The position numbers and the translations under genes were made by a program. A model generated the notes under the pieces. The model was given only the letters and a program-made list of their open reading frames with translations, had not been told where the DNA came from and searched no databases. This document shows positions 1 to 11,438 of a DNA stretch of 64,000 bases, piece after piece; position 1 is the first letter of the stretch, and every line of letters starts with the position of its first letter. This stretch comes from Heterostelium album PN500 (lineage: Eukaryota > Evosea > Eumycetozoa > Acytosteliales > Acytosteliaceae). The stretch is from positions 682,001 through 746,000 of the forward strand of contig NW_008805089.1 in NCBI RefSeq assembly GCF_000004825.1. The letters run 5' to 3'.

Positions 1-489
1 GTGCAGTTCAAAAAATTTTCAATAAACTCTTTTAAAACAACTTCAACAAACTTGGTAAACGATAAAAAATGATATATTTTGCAAAACAATTTTATTAATA
101 AATTTTTAATTAAATTATAAAAATATTTTTATTTGATTTGATAAATTTTTAATTCCATTTAATGACAGTTGGAAAAAAATTAAAATTTGGGGTCAACCAC
201 TCAAATTTTTTTAATTTGCTTCTGTTTTTCCATGTAATTAAACAAATATTAAAATCCGAAAAAAATAAAAATTTGTGTGTTCACAAGTTAAAAATAAATT
301 TTTTCCTGAATATTGAAAAAACTGATGGGGAGTGGTCACACATCATTTAATTAATTAGATTCTCTGTATTTGAAGAACTCTCGACGTTGATCAATCATTT
401 TTTTGAAGAGTCATTCTATAAATAGAGAAATTTTTAAATGTAAATGATATCACTTTTAATTCAAACATTTTAATAATATAATACTAAAA
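1..489. other. A+T-rich intergenic sequence
   Basis: I see no gene here. The sequence is A+T-rich with short homopolymer runs. A 62-codon open frame at 162-350 has the composition of random A+T-rich DNA and no recognisable domain. The last 60 bases before 490 are presumably the promoter and leader of the first gene. Confidence 0.5.
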
Positions 490-1379
490 ATGAAAAATCA
501 AATAATTACAATAATATTTTCACTTTATCTATTGCTTATTTTTATTGCAAAGAACAATGTCTATGCAATAGATGGTACAAATAACAATAACAATACTTTT
601 TCCGAATTATCAACACTCTCTTCAACTTCCTATATAAACAATGGAACTTACACAATTACTCAATCAGGTTCCACCAAAATCGAATTGAATTTATCAATTT
701 ATGTAATTTATTTACTCCCTTCAATTAAAAATATAACAATCAATAATACTGAATGTACCACTATCGCCACCAAAGATCGCCAAATAAGCTGTTATATGTC
801 CAATCAAACATCATTGAATGAAGATATCTATCAAGTTCTGATATTTAATGAAACAAATCTGATTATAAATGAAAATGTTAAATTTCAAAGAAGTTTGTAT
901 TAAATGAATTTTTATGCTTTTTTGATCTAATAAATATTAACCTCATATATTATCTAACTATAGAAGTACCGTATATATCAAGTGTTTTCAGTAATATAGA
1001 TGAAAGGCTAACATATGTAATTGGAAACTTCACAAACCAAACTTATATATCAGCATGTGGTTATTATGAATTTATAAGTTTAAATTCTACAACCATTGTT
1101 ATTAGAATCGAAAGTTCAGCAGGAGATCAATGTTATGTTTATGTTGGCGATGGTGAATCTGACAAGTTCTATTTCACAAGTACCTATAGTTATCACGATA
1201 GTAGAGATGATGAAAGGGAAGGTGCAGCACTTGGTCGAGCACTTCTTGTCGTTGCAATTATAATACCAGTGACAGTCGTTGCATTTATAATAATAGTTGT
1301 CGTAATTGTTGTATGCACCATTAGATACTGTAAAAGAAAGAAAACTCTTCCTAAAGCCTATATCGAAGTCAATGAATAA
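490..1379 (+). CDS. Predicted single-pass type I membrane protein
   Basis: Two exons, 490-892 and 964-1379, give 272 residues. The intron (GTTTGT...CTATAG, 71 nt) restores one frame from the first ATG to TAA. Residues 1-26 form a typical signal peptide. The extracellular part is rich in NxS/T sequons and carries several cysteines. Near the C terminus a run of about 25 Ile/Val/Ala residues forms one membrane helix, followed by a short basic tail that starts RYCKRKK. No catalytic domain is recognisable. It resembles the many small glycosylated surface proteins of dictyostelids, so adhesion or sensing is possible but only a guess. The donor is GTTTGT rather than GTAAGT; the alternative GT four bases later leads quickly to a stop. 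Confidence 0.7.
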
Positions 1380-1444
1380 ATCAAAATAACAATGTTAATA
1401 GTAAATGTTTATTTTATATTTCTTATTAAAATATTATTAAAGTG

Positions 1445-2660
1445 TTACTTATTATTTTGTAATTTGTTATAATCCAATTCTCTCAAGTATGATGAACTCA
1501 ATTTGAAATCCGAGCCTTGATCGACACCATCGAAATAGGTAATCTCGTAGATCTCAAGTGGTTTCAAATTGTTTTTAACTCTCTCTTCATTGATGTGCAA
1601 CGCCGTATTCTTTGTCTCTGGTGATACAATAATAACTTCCAACCGATTGCTAACCTTTGTATTTGCATATGGTTCTAATAATCTTAACATCTGGAAAACA
1701 TATACAATTCATTATTAATTAGTATTAAATCATTCATATTTAACTATTATTGTTGTTGTTGTTGTTGTTGTTGATAGTTACATTATATTCAACATATGGA
1801 TTTAAATGTTTCATAAATTTATAGGTGATATCCGATCTCTCTTGGAATGGAGCAATCAGCTCACTGTATTTTTTCGATTTCAAAATGGTGTTATCGGTGA
1901 CACCTATCTCCATGTATTCCGAACAGAGCAGTGCTGCCATCGAAAGCAGAACTTTGTGACCTGGATGGATTCTGTCGAATGTTCCACCGAGTACTGCACC
2001 CTTGAATGGTGGTGTGAACAACTCTTTGTTGTCGATCTTGCCGATATCGTAGCTAGAGTAATAAAAGTCGGTTGGATAACTCGATTGTGTTTCGATGATT
2101 TTCATCTTTGGTGAGAGCGACGACGACAGTGACTGTTCGCTGCTGCTGTTCGCCGCCAGAAAGTCATAGTCGATCTTGTCGACAAAGATGGCATCGACCT
2201 CCTGTTCCAACGGGGTGGATTGCAATGGTTGTGCGGCGTTCGGTTGGCTTGCCAACAACTGCGCATTGGCAATGTGTGGCATTATAGTGACGTCCAACTT
2301 CATGTTTAGACCGTAGAGAACCTTGTAGTAGGTGTCCAAGATTGCTTCGTATCGCTTCAGCTGAGTGATGTGCTTGCTCAACACTGGCATCTGGAGGTCT
2401 TCGACAAGCGAAACATTTGGTTGTCTCATCGATTTGACTAGCAAGTTGATTGCTACTCTCAGGTCATTGTAGAGTGGTTGTTGCATATACTGTATTTGTG
2501 TTGGTGGCATCTTACAGAACGGCTTGAAATCAATGAATTGAACGTAGAGTTTGTCGGTCACCTGTTTCTGAACATAATTCAACCTGGCGATATTATAATG
2601 ATGCAAAACATCATGAATACCATCTGAATACAACAATCTTATTAATCCTGATTTATACAT
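1445..2660 (-). CDS. Phosphopantetheine adenylyltransferase (CoA synthesis)
   Basis: Exons 2660-1782 and 1690-1445 encode 374 residues. The enzyme joins 4'-phosphopantetheine and ATP to form dephospho-CoA, the fourth step of CoA synthesis. The nucleotidyltransferase motif TFDRIHPGH lies at about 227-235. It is followed by the ELIAPFQER and VSPETKNTALHINEER blocks of eukaryotic PPAT and a late SSSYLR motif, equivalent to the ISSTxxR signature. The N-terminal 220 residues resemble the poorly conserved N region of animal COASY. No dephospho-CoA kinase domain follows, so it is a stand-alone PPAT as in yeast Cab4. The intron donor sits immediately before a (CAA)n tract; if the intron were retained the protein would end in poly-Asn and lose its nucleotide-binding C-terminal part. 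It is divergently arranged with the citrate synthase gene. Confidence 0.85.
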
Positions 2661-3187
2661 AGTTTTAACTTATTAATACACAAAAAAATAGAAAATAAAA
2701 ATAAAAAAAAGTAAGATAATATTATTTGTTTGTATCAAAACAACTTTACAAAAATTGTTTGTGAATTTGATTGAATTATTATGAAGTTGCTGATGGTTCA
2801 AAAAAAATTGATATATATTTATTATTTATAGTAACAAAATTTGAATTCAATTTCAATATTCTTTTACTTTTCTTATGTTTTTTTTTTGACTTTCTTTTTA
2901 AAGAAAATGAAAAACAACAACAAATTTTAAAAAACAAATTATTATATGTAAATATATAAGATAATATTAAATATCTTTTTTTCGTTTTAAACAAACACCC
3001 CTAATTTGTGTTGTTCATTTTATATTTTTTTATTCAATTTTTATGTTTTTTATTGGGGTTTAAACAAATGATAAAAAAAAAAATCAAAAACACACTTATT
3101 AGTCATTAAATTTAATTTTGTCAAATCATTTGACTATTAAAACTAGATATCTATAATTCTATATCTAAATATATCAAAAGATAAATA
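2661..3187. promoter_or_regulatory. Shared divergent promoter region
   Basis: This 527-bp A+T-rich gap separates the start codons of the PPAT gene (minus) and the citrate synthase gene (plus). It must hold both promoters. Poly-A and poly-T runs are frequent and I see no distinctive motif. The overlapping open frames near 2771-2994 on both strands are low-complexity chance frames. Confidence 0.4.
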
Positions 3188-4533
3188 ATGAGTAGTGCAG
3201 AAGAATATTCCAAAGGTCTAGCTGGTATTTATGTTGCTAAATCAAGCATCTGTACTGTTGGTGTAAAAGGTGCTGGTTTAAACTATCGTGGATATGATAT
3301 AAAAGGTATAAATCAATAAAATTGTGTGTGATTCACAATCAATGTTAAGTTAAATTAAAAATTTATTTATTTATTTTTTTTTATAACAAAAAAGAATTGG
3401 CTGCAAATTCAACATTTGAAGAAGTTGCATTCTTGCTTATCTATGGTTATCTTCCAACTGAAGAGGAGCTCTTGGGATACTGCAGAACCTTGAGTTCACT
3501 ACGTGATATTCCGGGTGCTCTCAAAGATTGTCTCGAGAGAATCCCAGCGTCGGCACACCCGATGGATGTCCTGAGAACCGGTTGTTCCATCTTGGGTACA
3601 TTGGAGCCAGAGTCACCGACCAACAACCAATTCCAAATCGCCAATCGTTTGATTGCTTCGTTTGGTTCGATGTTGCTCTACTGGCACCACTGGGTATCGA
3701 GCGGTAAGAGAATCAACTGTTTGACACTCGCAGAGGACTCGACTGCCAAGCATTTCTTGAAGTTGTTGCGTTACGACGGTCAGGAGCCATCGGCATTGCA
3801 TGTGCGTGCCGTTGACGTATCACTCATTCTCTACGCAGAGCATGATCTCGCTGCATCCTCATTTGCCGCACGTGTCACCACCTCTACACTCACTGATTTC
3901 TACTCTTCGATCTGCACTGCCATCGGAACTCTGAGAGGACCACTCCACGGTGGTGCCAACGAAGCTGCCATGCATCTTTTAGCTCAATACTCATCACCCG
4001 ATGATGCTGAATCTGGTGTAAGTTATACTTAACAACAATAATATGAATGAATTGAATAACAAATCTCAATCTAATTTAATTGATTCATCATTTCTTTGTT
4101 TATATTATAGATTATGAAAATGTTAGCAAAGAAAGAATTGATTATGGGATTTGGACATCGTGTATATAGAAATGGTGATCCAAGAAATCCAATTATTAAA
4201 GAATGGTCAAAACGTTTGGCCAATGAACAAGGTGGTAATATGAAGTTGTTCGAGATTAGTGAACGTGTCGAACAAGTTGTCTTCCGTGAGAAGAAGATGT
4301 TCCCAAATCTCGATTTCTACTCTGCCTCTGCCTACAGCCAAGTTGGAATTCCAACACTCTTCTTCACACCGGTCTTTGTCATCTCTAGAACCACAGGATG
4401 GGCATCTCACATCATCGAACAACGTTCGGACAACAAGTTGATCAGACCATCTGCAATCTACACCGGACCAGAATCAAGACCATACGTACCAATTAAAGAA
4501 AGAAAATCCGAAAAGAAATCAGCATCTCTTTGA
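3188..4533 (+). CDS. Citrate synthase / 2-methylcitrate synthase
   Basis: Three exons, 3188-3305, 3395-4017 and 4111-4533, give 387 residues, normal for the short citrate synthase type. It condenses acetyl-CoA or propionyl-CoA with oxaloacetate. The catalytic triad is visible as H224 (GPLHGGANE), H263 (GFGHRVY) and D315 (FPNLDFYSA), followed by the RPSA..TGPE.RP.VP end of the bacterial PrpC/GltA family. By eye it is closer to PrpC than to mitochondrial eukaryotic citrate synthase. The N terminus is acidic with no amphipathic presequence, and the C terminus ASL is not a clear PTS1, so location is uncertain. All three exons join in frame; the start is the first ATG and lies in frame with the conserved GLNYRGYDI block. 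Confidence 0.88.
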
Positions 4534-4684
4534 TTTATTCGTTTATAAATAATAATAATAATAATAATAATAATAACTAAGGAATGCAATGAAATCAAAA
4601 ATATATAATAATAATGTATAAAAAAAACACTAAATAATAATCTAATCATTTATTTTTTAGCTAATCTAGTTATAAATATAGTGT
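4534..4684. repeat. Tail-to-tail spacer with (AAT)n microsatellite
   Basis: A short spacer between two convergent stop codons. It contains an AAT trinucleotide run at about 4548-4575 and poly-A stretches suitable for 3' ends of both neighbours. Confidence 0.6.
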
Positions 4685-6918
4685 TTAAGCTGTAATGTTA
4701 TCTGATGAAGAAGACAATTCTTCATCACCATCAGATTGTCGCAACTTTTTGTCTTGATAAACTGAAAATATCTGTGTCAACATAAACTCTTTGATCCATT
4801 TTCTTTCGACTTCTTCTTCAAACTCTACCTCTACAAAAGTCTCCTTGACGAAAACCGATACGTGTTTCAATTGAGAAACATCTCTTACACAATGTCTGTT
4901 GAAATTTTCAAATAGGATTTCGAAATGTGATTGTATGTATGTGACGAGAGCATTGAGTATCGGTACTTGTCCTTCGCTCGGTGAGTAGTTGTGTGCATTC
5001 CTGATTTCCATGTGCATCTTTAATGACTTGAGAGCATCGATCAACTTGTTGGCAATTTCATTGGAGCTGGGGAACAGTACATCCGGTACCTTGGCCTTAT
5101 GAATAATCTTATTCAGATCGATATCGACAACGATAGTCTCTGTCAAATCCACCTCGTCAATCATACTCTTTGAGCAGGTACCAACGATATAGGGTACTGG
5201 TGCACTACAAATATCTCTCAGTGAATCTGGTATAATCGGTAGCATTACAGATTGATAAACAAATGGTTTAATAAGTGAAACCATAGTAAATCTAAATATA
5301 GATAGATGAATATTTATGTTAATAACAAATAGCTATTGAATGATCGATGAATTACCGCTACTTACACAACAGAAGTTAAATTTCTAAGTGATTTCGAATA
5401 AAATACAATTTTTCTTTCAAGTAGTATAGAGTTTAGGATGGAAATGATTGCAGCATGTGATAAAAGTTGTAGAGTAATCAGTAAACCATACTCGATGATG
5501 TAGCCACTAAAGTCTGCATCTTTATGTGAAAGGATTTCTCTTCTAAACTCTATGCTTCTGCCAAGTGAATCGATTTGATATTTGATAGATTCTCCGGATT
5601 TAGGTATTGATTGCTGATAGAAATATTCAATTAGATCTCTGATTGGTGTGTCTGGTGCTTTGATGTTATGTGGAATCTGGAGTGTCGATAAGGAGGATGA
5701 TGATGCTGATGCTGATAGATTTGTTTGTGGTGGTAAGGGTGGTGTTGTCATTGAAATATCTCCATCTGTTGATTTGTAAAGTGGAGTTAAACTAGGTGGT
5801 GTGGTGATGATTGTAGTGCTAGTTGTTGTTGTTGTGGTGGTTGTTGTTGCCGCCGTTGAAGATGAAATACTTTCACCACTACCATTCAATTGTTGTTGTG
5901 GTGGTTCACTTGAAACCGTTATACTAATAATTGGTTGTTGAATGACATGTTGCTGGTGTTGAGCTTGTTGCTGTTGCTGTTGTTCCTTCTCTTTTAATTC
6001 ACGAATTGGCGAAGGTTTTCTCAAGGAAACTAAATAACTTTGAAACAATTCAACTTGTTGCATATGTTGAATCTTTAGAATGGAATTGAGAATGTTGAAA
6101 TGCAGTGAAAAGAATGGATACTTTGTGAGAATGACATAACATTTGGGTGCAGTAACTATTGTATCTTTCATATTAAAGACTGAATCTTCATAGATATCGA
6201 TATCATTCATTCTATGCCCAACCTCTGCTGATTTAAACGTACAAACGCCATATAAAACATCTTTCTTTTCGTCTGTCAACATAAACACTACATGTAGATA
6301 TTATAATTTCAGCAAAGTTAGTAAGTTGTTTACTACAACCAACGATTGTAACAAATTTAATTACATACCGAATGAATCTTCAGGTTCTTTTAAATGATTT
6401 TGTGAACAAAGAAGTGTGAATAGATTGGTGTTGGATGCACCTAGAGATTGATAGCTGAGTGGCACTCCGCCAGGGAATGGAAAATCATATACATTGATCG
6501 AGCCGAGTGAACGATCTGGTGGATACTGGTAGAGTATCTTTGGAAGGTCACGCTCTACTCTCGTCTCTTTGGGTGGTGGGGGAGGTGACCGTGAGAGGAA
6601 TTTAAATGCCGATGATCCAGATGGTGAGTTATTTGGAGATGAAGCCGAGAGTGATTGATGCTTTGATGGCGGTGGTGAAACGTTGAACTCTGACGATCTT
6701 TGTAGTGGTGGAGACGACGACTGCTCCGTTAGCTTACGCTCCGCACCAATCACCAGAAACCACTCGAACAAACGATCTCTCTCGCCGGTCGGACTACGTC
6801 TCACCGATGTATGTAGCTGTCGGCTCAGTCTCTCTTCACTGGTCATCTTCTCTACATTCAGAGTGATATCGATTCTGTTTCTACCAGAAGGTGTTCTTTT
6901 ATGTGATTTTAAAAACAT
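4685..6918 (-). CDS. DENN domain protein (Rab GEF)
   Basis: Exons 6918-6369, 6287-5366 and 5291-4685 encode 692 residues. DENN modules exchange GDP for GTP on Rab proteins in membrane traffic. The upstream DENN part is seen at about 45-200 (LFEWFLVIG; ILYQYPP; SFVFMLTDEKKDVLYG across the first splice). The core DENN part holds ILLERKIVFYSKSLRNLTSVV-type sequence, then KPFVYQSVMLPIIPDSL and PYIVGTCSKSM. The end (KEFMLTQIFSVYQDKK) fits the downstream DENN region. A disordered insert of about 130 residues rich in Ser, Thr, Gln and Pro interrupts the core domain. The order and motifs are most like DENND1/2-type proteins, but the Rab substrate cannot be read from the sequence. Confidence 0.85.
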
Positions 6919-7705
6919 CTTTTGATATTTATATGTTTTTAATTATATAGATACTACTATTACTAGATATGTATAGATCTAGATATTTTTACAATTAAAA
7001 AAGAATTTAAAAAAAAACTGATATTAAATCCTTTTATCCAAAAAAAAAAAAAAAAAGGTGCAAATGCTAAACTAAAAAACTAAAATAATATAAAAAAAAA
7101 AACATCAAAGAATTCTTATTCTAATATTTTTAATTTTATTTAATTTATATAGATATAGATAATGATAAATAAGATGAATATAATTATATGTAGAGATAAA
7201 ATATTAATTATTTTTTTTCAAAAAAGATTAAAAAATATTAATTTATAATGTGTTATATGATTATGTTATATTAATTGAATATGAGATTGAAGATACTGAT
7301 AATGATCTGTTGTTGATGTTTTATTTTGACAATGATGAAAATTGGTGTATTATATATATAGAGTGTTACAAAAATAATGATAATTTAAAAACAGGTAATA
7401 AAAAAAACGTAAAAATTAATTAATTGATTTTATTTTAATTTAAAAAAACATGACATGAATGACTCAGTTTATGTGAAACAGAATTAATTTAAGATGGTCT
7501 AAAAATGAACACTATTTTTCATTTTTTTTTTGTTCCAAAACAGTACAGTGTGTTGGTTATTTTTATCATGAAAAATAGTTGGTGTTTGTTATTGGAAAAC
7601 GAGAAGAGAGAGAATTATATCTGGATGCTTGTTGTTTTTAGGATGAATTTCGGAAACATTTTTTTTTTTTTTTTTAAACATAAAGAATTATAATTTATTT
7701 TATTT
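6919..7705. other. A+T-rich intergenic sequence
   Basis: Nothing gene-like is visible between the start of the DENN gene and the end of the next minus-strand gene. It has long A and T runs (16 A at about 7040-7056; 17 T at about 7660-7676). A 62-codon open frame at 7505-7693 is rich in Phe, Trp and Asn without domain features and is probably chance. Confidence 0.5.
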
Positions 7706-8944
7706 TTAAACTTCACTATCATTATTGTTGTTATCATCATTATAATTAGTAGTAGTAGTACTATTGTGGTTATTGAAATTATTATCGGAATACTTTAAGT
7801 TGGATGTCTTTTTCTCGAGTTCTCTATTCATTTCCTGACGAAACTGTATGATACAACGTTTCAAATAGATGTTCTCTTGAGTGATATTTCGTAGGTATCT
7901 TGCGGTTCTCTCGTTTTCATCGATTAACACCTTCACTGTTTGATTCACCAAATTCAATTCTTGTTGGAGTTTTATTTGATTGTCTAGTTTCTCTACCTCC
8001 ATCATACTACTACTCGTACTACAATTCAAATTTTGATCTATATAGCTACTACTACTATTACTACACGTACTACCATCACTTCTTCCTAGCATTCCTTGAT
8101 TATTATTATTATTATTATTACTACTAAAATGATCGAATGAATCTCTTTCACTTTCTCTTTCTCTTTCCGATTCAACCATATAGAAACTATTTAATAAAGA
8201 ACCATCTACAATTCCTAATTTATTGCCACCACCACTATTGTTATTATTATTCTTGTTGCTATTATTATTATTATCTTTGTTATTTTTATTCCTTTGGAAT
8301 ATAATTTGAGGTTTAGGTAATATATCCATTAGTTTCTCTATACCAAACCAGTTGGAAAGAGGTGAACTGTTATTGGTATTACTGGAGTTGCTATAGGATT
8401 CATTGTAGTGGTTATGAGATGTAGGTGGTGTTGGTGGTGTTGAATTCAAATTGGGATAGAAATCATTGTTATTTAGTAGTGCAGATTCTGTAGTTGGTGT
8501 CACAGGCGAAGCATAGTTTATAATGGATGATGATGACGCTGTTGTACTTGTACTTATAGAATGATTATAATTATTAAAATGATTATATGATTGATAACTA
8601 TTATTATTTTTCGAGTTATTTTGTAATTTATTAAGTATTGTCAATTCGTGATATTGTCTTAGGTCATTTGCTTTCGATGCATGATTTTGCGAGAGAATCT
8701 TCAAAGCATTGATTGTTTGATCATTCGTTGTTTGTAAAATAGCCAAGTTAAAGTAGTTGGCAGCCTGCGAATGAAATTCAATTGCCTCTTCTATCAAGCC
8801 AAACTCTTCACATTCCAATGCTTTCTTTACTAAAATATGTGCCTGTTTTTTATCAAAATTATCTTAATTAAATTAAAATACTCTTAATATGTCTTATTTA
8901 ACTATTACCTTTGATATGAAATTAGTTGTTTCAATTGTGGACAT
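7706..8944 (-). CDS. MIT-like plus coiled-coil protein, NRBF2/Atg38-like
   Basis: Exons 8944-8909 and 8842-7706 give 390 residues. The first 75 residues form a helical MIT-like module (AHILVKKALECEEFG then EEAIEFHSQAANYFNLA), which typically binds ESCRT-III or Vps34-complex partners. A long Asn/Ser linker follows. Residues about 290-365 form a heptad-rich coiled coil (LVNQTVKVLIDENERTARYL region). This order matches NRBF2/Atg38, which bridges Vps34 complex I in autophagy. The assignment rests on architecture and helix pattern, not on a diagnostic motif; another MIT protein is possible. The tiny first exon of 12 codons is supported by an ATG, a GTAATA donor and an AAACAG acceptor in phase. Confidence 0.55.
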
Positions 8945-9417
8945 TAATATAAATTTAATTATGCTCTGAACCTATATATCACCAAAATCCACTTTAATTT
9001 AATCAAAAAATAATAATAAATAATAAAAAATAAATATTTAATACTTTATACTTTTTAATTTACAAATAATAAATAATAAACAACTAAAACTTTGAAGTTA
9101 TTTTAAAAATAAATAATATACATACATTCATTTTTAATTTATTAAATAATAAAGTAATTTTATTAGATGATGGGCTATAAAAAAAAGTCAATTATAATTT
9201 AAATGTGGTTATTTCATACTTTGTTGTTCACACTTTTATTCTATTATGTGACAAGATTGATCTTAATATAATTCAATAGCAATATGAAATAATATTTAAA
9301 AATATTTATTAAAAATATATTTTTAGTAAGGAAATAATAAAATGTGAGGGTTTGTAAATAATAATTTTTAAAAAAAGATTTATAATTATTTCTATATTAT
9401 CCAAAAAAAAAAAAAAT
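8945..9417. other. A+T-rich intergenic sequence
   Basis: No gene or structured repeat is seen. It contains many short AATA and poly-A runs and separates two minus-strand genes. Confidence 0.5.
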
Positions 9418-11175
9418 TTATTTATCATGTTTTGTAATAATCGATATTAGATTGCTTAAATCTTTTTGATTAAACATTTTAACATATAGATATCCGTTGG
9501 AAGAGCCATATACCAAATAACTTTGATCATTTAGCTTTCTGATTGTAAAGTCCTTATTAAATGTACCAATACCTCTATAATAGATATTGGTAATATTATT
9601 TCTAAAATGCTGTGGAAATTGAAATTCGAAAGATGATCGACTTGTAAAGATAAGAGTTTTGACTGATGGTGGAATCATATCTATCGATTTATAGAGATCA
9701 TTAATACCTATATCTAAAGTTTCGATGGTGTTTGGTAACGAAATAGAATTATGTCCAAAATTAGGCAAACGCAACTCTGTGATACCTGGAGGAATTCTAT
9801 TAATATACAAATAAGGCGAATTGCACCAATGTAAATAGATAGATTCCACATTATATGGTAGTAATTGAATTGGTTTGGAAAACACTCCACTTACTTCCAA
9901 TCGATCCACTCTTACATTTGGTGGAATTTGATCTATTCCCATATTATTATAGTATTTCAATGTTGTAAGGTGATATTGCAATGAAGATGGAAACAATTCA
10001 TCGTATTTGAATGGACACTTGTTAAAATTGAGAATTTGAATTGAGTTGGGCATTGTTCCTACCAATGGATGCGGCCGATCAAAGTGCAATAGTTTCAGTG
10101 AAGAAGGTAGATGAGACATGTTGAGAGTCAGTAGCTCGCGATATAGTGGGTCGTCTCTCAGGAAGAGTTCTTCGAGGTTGGATAGTGTAGTTAGCTCTGG
10201 AATCCAAGAAGGTGATACATTAACGATGATTTTGAGTGATGATGGCAATACACCTGCACCCAAATGAGTTCTAGCACCAGAGTATTCTAATTTCTCAAGC
10301 TTGTTTGGCAGGACTCCAGGTTGGAGTGGTAATCTGTAACTCTCAATGTTAAGAACTCTTAGAGTTGAAGGGAATACTCCTGGTGTAAATTCACATTCGT
10401 ATTCACCAGAGAAAGTAATCTCTGTCAAACCCTCAGGAAGCACACCAGGTTCAATCCTCTGAGTGAATCCATTTCTAAAAAAGAGAAGTTCTAAGCAATC
10501 AGGCATCGATTCTTTTGTAAGAGTTCCTTTAAAGTTGTTCGTGAGTTCCAATGTCTTTATAGAGTTTGGTAGCTTTTGTTCCAATGAACTACATCCCAAA
10601 AAAGATGTGACCGATTGTGATTCCGATAACAAACGATAAAGATATTTGAAGTGATCATCTGAAAGAGGAAATAAATTGATTATCTCTTTTATATAACACG
10701 GAATACATTTAAGATCTGTAATATCTGTTTGTGAAATTATTAAATTAGTATAATTGGTATATAAATATCCTCGCTCGAATGCTCTGTGGTTTAAAAGTTA
10801 CTAACTTTTTACAATAAAATCATAATGCCTAAAATTAAGTAAATCTGTCATTGGATCAGCGATCAACAATGAACAATTACTTTTTGTTTGAATAGTCTTT
10901 AAAAAGATGTTATCATAGGATGGTAGTTTGAAGTGTTCATGATTTCGTTTGATTTCGATATTATCAATTCCAGCAATACTGATCTTATTGAATATTAGAT
11001 AGCTATGTCGATCGTTGAACCATCTCTTGCAAACCAAACTGAAAACTATTCGATCAATATCTTCATCTACAAAACAAATTATTTTACGTAATAAAAAATG
11101 TGATAGATTTACTAGTTTATTTGTTTGATTTTCACTCTCCATTTTTGAACAAACCATTAAACGAGAATTTTTCAT
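9418..11175 (-). CDS. F-box-like / FNIP-repeat protein, with stops or a short intron
   Basis: The N-terminal part (11175-10806) has an F-box-like helix set (LSHFLLRKIICFVDEDIDRI, then SLVCKRWFNDR), typical of dictyostelid FNIP proteins. The C-terminal part (10724-9418) holds repeated FNIP/LRR units (LPNSIKTLEL, VLPEGLTEITF, VLPNKLEKLEYSG) and the usual closing block. Such proteins are thought to be substrate receptors of SCF-type ubiquitin ligases. Between them the same frame carries two adjacent stops. An 81-nt intron, 10805-10725 (GTTAGT...AAACAG), would remove them and give 558 residues. Its donor is weak, and because its length is a multiple of three the frame itself does not discriminate between a real intron and a decaying gene. 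Very large FNIP families with many pseudogenes are known in dictyostelids. Confidence 0.65.
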
Positions 11176-11438
11176 TTTTGATTCTCATTTTAGTTTTAAT
11201 TGATATGAATCTTAAGAAATATGAAAGAAACTTGTTGCCTTTTTTTTTGTAAAGATGGTTATTACATATTTAAATTTGTAAAGTTTTTTGAAGAAACTGA
11301 TCTTGTGATTAGTGTTTTTTTAGTATAAATAAGAATTTTTTATTATTTCTATATAAAAAAATAAATTGAATGAATTGACAATTCAATCATTTCGTATACA
11401 TTGATGACTGCTAACCAACCAACTTATTTGGTATAGTT
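11176..11438. other. Short A+T-rich spacer
   Basis: No gene is visible. It lies between the start of the FNIP gene and the stop of the RhoGAP gene, with the usual T-rich runs. Confidence 0.5.

Noticed and set aside
162-350. 62-codon open frame near the left edge
   Set aside because: A/T-rich composition, no domain and no conserved feature; expected by chance in such DNA.
10776-10805. Very short intron within the FNIP gene ending at ACCACAG
   Set aside because: It would be about 29 nt, below the usual size, and the next exon would be out of frame.
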